Shown here: piece by piece, positions 61,164 to 64,000 of the stretch
How the letters are laid out: every line of letters starts with the position of its first letter
How positions within the stretch are numbered: position 1 is the first letter of the stretch
NCBI GenBank assembly: GCA_963680875.1
Contig: OY804588.1
Span: 75,106,829-75,170,828, forward strand
Direction of reading: 5' to 3'
From: Bathymodiolus brooksi
Taxonomy: Eukaryota; Mollusca; Bivalvia; Mytilida; Modiolidae
Length of the DNA: 64,000 bases
Made by a program: the position numbers and the translations under genes
The notes under the pieces: generated by a model
What the model was told of the DNA's origin: nothing
What the model saw: only the letters and a program-made list of their open reading frames with translations
Databases searched by the model: none

Positions 61164-64000
61164 TAGAGGACTTTGAGGGTTAGTTGTCCTATACTTTGTT
61201 ATCGATGTTATAGAGGACTTGGAGGGTTAGTTGTCCTATGCTTTTCTATCTATGTTATAGTGAACTTGGAAGGTTAGTTGTCCTATATTTTCTTATTTAT
61301 GTTATAGAGGACTTGGAGGGTTACTTGTCCTATATTTTGTTATCGATGTTATAGAGGACTTGGAAGGTTAGTTGTCCTATACTTTGTTATTTATGTTATA
61401 GAGGACTTCGAGGGTTAGCTGTCCTATACTTTGTTATCTATGTTATAGAGTAATTGGAAGGATTGTTGTATTATACTTTGTTATCTATGTAATAGAGGAC
61501 TTGGAAGGATAGTTGTGCTATAATTTGTTATCTGTGTTATAGAGTAATTGGAAGGATTGTTGTGATATACGTTGTTATCTATGTAATAGAGGACTTGGAA
61601 GGATAATTGTGCTATGCTTTGTTATCGATGTTATAGAGGACTTGGAGGGTTAGTTGTCCTATACTTTGTTATCTATGTAATAGAGGACTTGGAAGGATAG
61701 TTGTGCTATAATTTGCTATCTGTGTTATAGAGGACTTGGAAGGTTAGTTGTCGTATACTTTTTTATCTATGTTATAGAGAACTTGGAAGGTTAGTAGTCT
61801 TATATTTTGTTATTTATGTTATAGAGGACTTGGAGGGTTAGTTGTCCTATATTTTGTTATCGATGTTATAGAGGACTTGGAAAGTTAGTTGTCCTATACT
61901 TTGTTACCGATGTTATAGAGGACTTGGAAGGATAATTGTCCTATGCTTTGTTATCGATGTTATAGAGGACTTAGAGGGTTACTTGTCCTATACTTTTCTA
62001 TCTATGTTATAGAGAACTTGGAAGGTTAGTTGTCCTAAAATTTTCTATCTATGTTATACAGAACTTAGAAGGTTAATTGTCCTATATTTTGTTATCTATG
62101 TAATAGAGGTCTTGGAGGGTTAGTTGCCCTATACTTTTCTATCTATGTTATAGAGAACTTGGAAGGTTAGTTGTCCTATTCTTTGTTATATATGTTATAG
62201 AGGACTTGGAGGGTTAGTTGTCCTATATTTTGTTATCGATGTTATAGAGGACTTGGAATGTTAATTGTCCTATACTTTTCTATCTATGTTATAGAGAACT
62301 TGGAAGGTTAGTTGTCCTATACTTTGTTATCTATGTTATAGAGGACTTGGAGGGTTAGTTGTCCTATATTTTGTTTTCGATGCTATAGAGGACTTGGAAG
62401 GTTAGTTGCCCTATACTTTGCTATCTATGTTATAGAGAACTTGGAAGGTTAGTTGTCCTATACTTTGTTATCTATGTTATAGAGGACTGGGAGGGTTAGT
62501 TGTCTTATACTTTGTTATCTATGTTATATAGGACTTGGAAGGATTGTTGTACTATACCTTGTTATCGATGTCTTAGAGGACTTGGAAGGATTGTTGCCCT
62601 ATACTTTGCTATCTATGTTATAGAGAACTTGGAAGGTTAGTTGTTCTATACTTTTCTATCTATGTTATAGAGAACTTGGAAGGTTAGTTGTCCTATACTT
62701 TGTTATATATGTTATAGAGGACTTGGAGGGTTAGTTGTCCTATATTTTGTTATCGATGTTATAGAGGACTTGGAATGTTAATTGTCCTATACTTTTCTAT
62801 CTATGTTATAGAGAACTTGGAAGGTTAGTTGTCCTATACTTTGTTATCTATGTTATAGAGGACTTGGAGGGTTAGTTGTCCTATATTTTGTTTTCGATGC
62901 TATAGAGGACTTGGAAGGTTAGTTGCCCTATACTTTGCTATCTATGTTATAGAGAACTTGGAAGGTTAGTTGTTCTATACTTTTCTATCTATGTTATAGA
63001 GAACTTGGAAGGTTAGTTGTCCTATACTTTGTTATATATGTTATAGAGGACTTGGAGGGTTAGTTGTCCTATATTTTGTTATCGATGTTATAGAGGACTT
63101 GGAATGTTAATTGTCCTATACTTTTCTATCTATGTTATAGAGAACTTGGAAGGTTAGTTGTCCTATACTTTGTTATCTATGTTATAGAGGACTGGGAGGG
63201 TTAGTTGTCTTATACTTTGTTATCTATGTTATATAGGACTTGGAAGGATTGTTGTACTATACCTTGTTATCGATGTCTTAGAGGACTTGGAAGGATTGTT
63301 GCCCTATACTTTGCTATCTATGTTATAGAGAACTTGGAAGGTTAGTTGTTCTATACTTTTCTATCTATGTTATAGAGAACTTGGAAGGTTAGTTGTCCTA
63401 TACTTTGTTATCTATGTTATAGAGGACTTGGAAGGTTAGTTGTCCTACACTTTGTTATCTATGTTGTAGAGGATTTGGAGGGTTAGTTGTGCTATATTTT
63501 GTTATCGATGTTATAGAGGACTTGGAAGGTTAGTTGTCCTATATTTTTCTATCTATGTTATTGAGAACCTGGAAGGTTAGTTGTCCTATATTTTGTTACC
63601 TATGTTATAGAGGACTTGGAAGGTTAGTTTTCCTATACTTTGCTATCGATGTTATAGAGAACTTGGAAGGATTGTTGTACTATACCTTGTTATCGATGTC
63701 TTAGAGGACTTGGAAAGATTGTTGTCCTATACTTTGTTATCTATCTTATTGAGGACTTGGAAGGTTAGTTGTCCTATATTTTGTTATTGATCTTATAGAG
63801 GACTTGGAGGGTTAGTTGTCCTATATTTTGTTTTCGATGCTATAGAGGACTTGGAAGGTTAGTTGTCCTATGCTTTTCTATCTATGTTATAGAGAACTTG
63901 GAAGGTTAGTTGTCCTATACTTTGTTATATATGTTATAGAGGACTTGGAGGGTTAGTTGTCCTATATTTTGTTATCGATGTTATAGAGGACTTGGAAGGT
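61164..64000 (+). repeat. Distal part of the 47-bp array, right of the 10.2-kb duplication
   Basis: Continuous 47-bp units resembling the blocks at about 43.7-46.0 kb and 53.9-56.0 kb but in a shuffled order, with near-identical repeats of about 0.4-0.5 kb at 62150-63350. No change of unit type or decay is seen at the window edge, so the array continues. Confidence 0.85.

Larger units (their letters stand above)
14368..64000 (+). repeat. 47-bp satellite, main array (about 1,055 units, runs off the window)
   Basis: Uninterrupted tandem repeat of a 47-bp unit beginning GTTAGTTGTCCTATACTTTG and ending ATAGAGGACTTGGAAG. The consensus has 20 T, 11 G, 11 A and 5 C, so the plus strand is strongly T-rich and C-poor. 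Recurrent variants are GTTAG/GATTG/GATAA/GATAG at the unit start, ATCTATG/ATCGATG in the middle and AGGACTTGG/AGAACTTGG near the end. Length variants include a 38-bp unit lacking TTTGTTATC (for example near 46250 and 47605). A block of several units with GATTG starts reads open for 71 codons and recurs at 22776, 28368, 29589, 32071, 34092, 35925, 37194, 40341, 42974 and 53185, a useful landmark for higher-order repeats. These ORFs are repeat by-products. No other sequence is inserted. Confidence 0.97.

Noticed and set aside
14368..64000. CRISPR array
   Set aside because: Units are contiguous and similar throughout, with no constant-repeat/unique-spacer alternation, no cas genes, and clear eukaryotic context.
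14368..64000. Centromeric satellite
   Set aside because: Length and higher-order structure would fit, but the array starts within a predicted exon, the unit is far shorter than a nucleosome, and nothing here shows centromere function. Not excluded.

Overview
This is eukaryotic, intron-type DNA, most likely from a bivalve or another mollusc. It has no bacterial gene layout. Short open segments are bounded by AG/GT splice signals, several tandem-repeat families are present, and the first 535 bases carry an approximately 145-bp repeat rich in AGGTCA words, a kind I associate with bivalve genomes (an impression from memory, not a database match).

Layout. 1-535: AGGTCA-rich tandem repeat. 1221-12676: six putative internal exons of one plus-strand gene. 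All intron phases agree: 1221-1361, 4735-4800, its duplicate 8667-8732, 10968-11092 (a C2HC zinc finger), 11349-11385 and 12404-12676. First and last exons are not visible. Between 1480 and 10685 the introns hold five arrays of a 29-bp satellite and five copies of a non-coding spacer. A tandem duplication of about 4 kb (about 2475-6545 and 6546-10480) copied one 66-nt exon with its surroundings.

From 12652 to the window end (64000) nearly everything is one array of a 47-bp unit, roughly 1,060 copies, running off the edge. It is broken once, by a degenerate 1.53-kb hAT transposon (12839-14367) that keeps a relic hATC dimerisation domain. Removing the transposon plus one target-site copy restores the 47-bp register exactly.

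The central observation is that the 47-bp satellite starts inside the exon. The last 25 nt of exon 12404-12676 and its splice donor are one satellite unit. Each unit therefore resembles an exon end plus an AG|GTTAGT donor, and the array looks like about a thousand tandem 5' splice sites in one intron. Either the satellite arose by amplifying an exon-intron junction, or the gene's exon now ends in a satellite-supplied donor.

The array has higher-order structure: 1,927 bp (41 x 47) repeated from about 17.7 kb, 2,021 bp (43 x 47) repeated from about 30.6 kb, and a nearly identical 10,211-bp tandem duplication at 40.45-61.16 kb. I see no tRNA, rRNA, CRISPR or complete stand-alone gene. All work is by eye; repeat copy numbers and boundaries are approximate unless an exact offset is stated.
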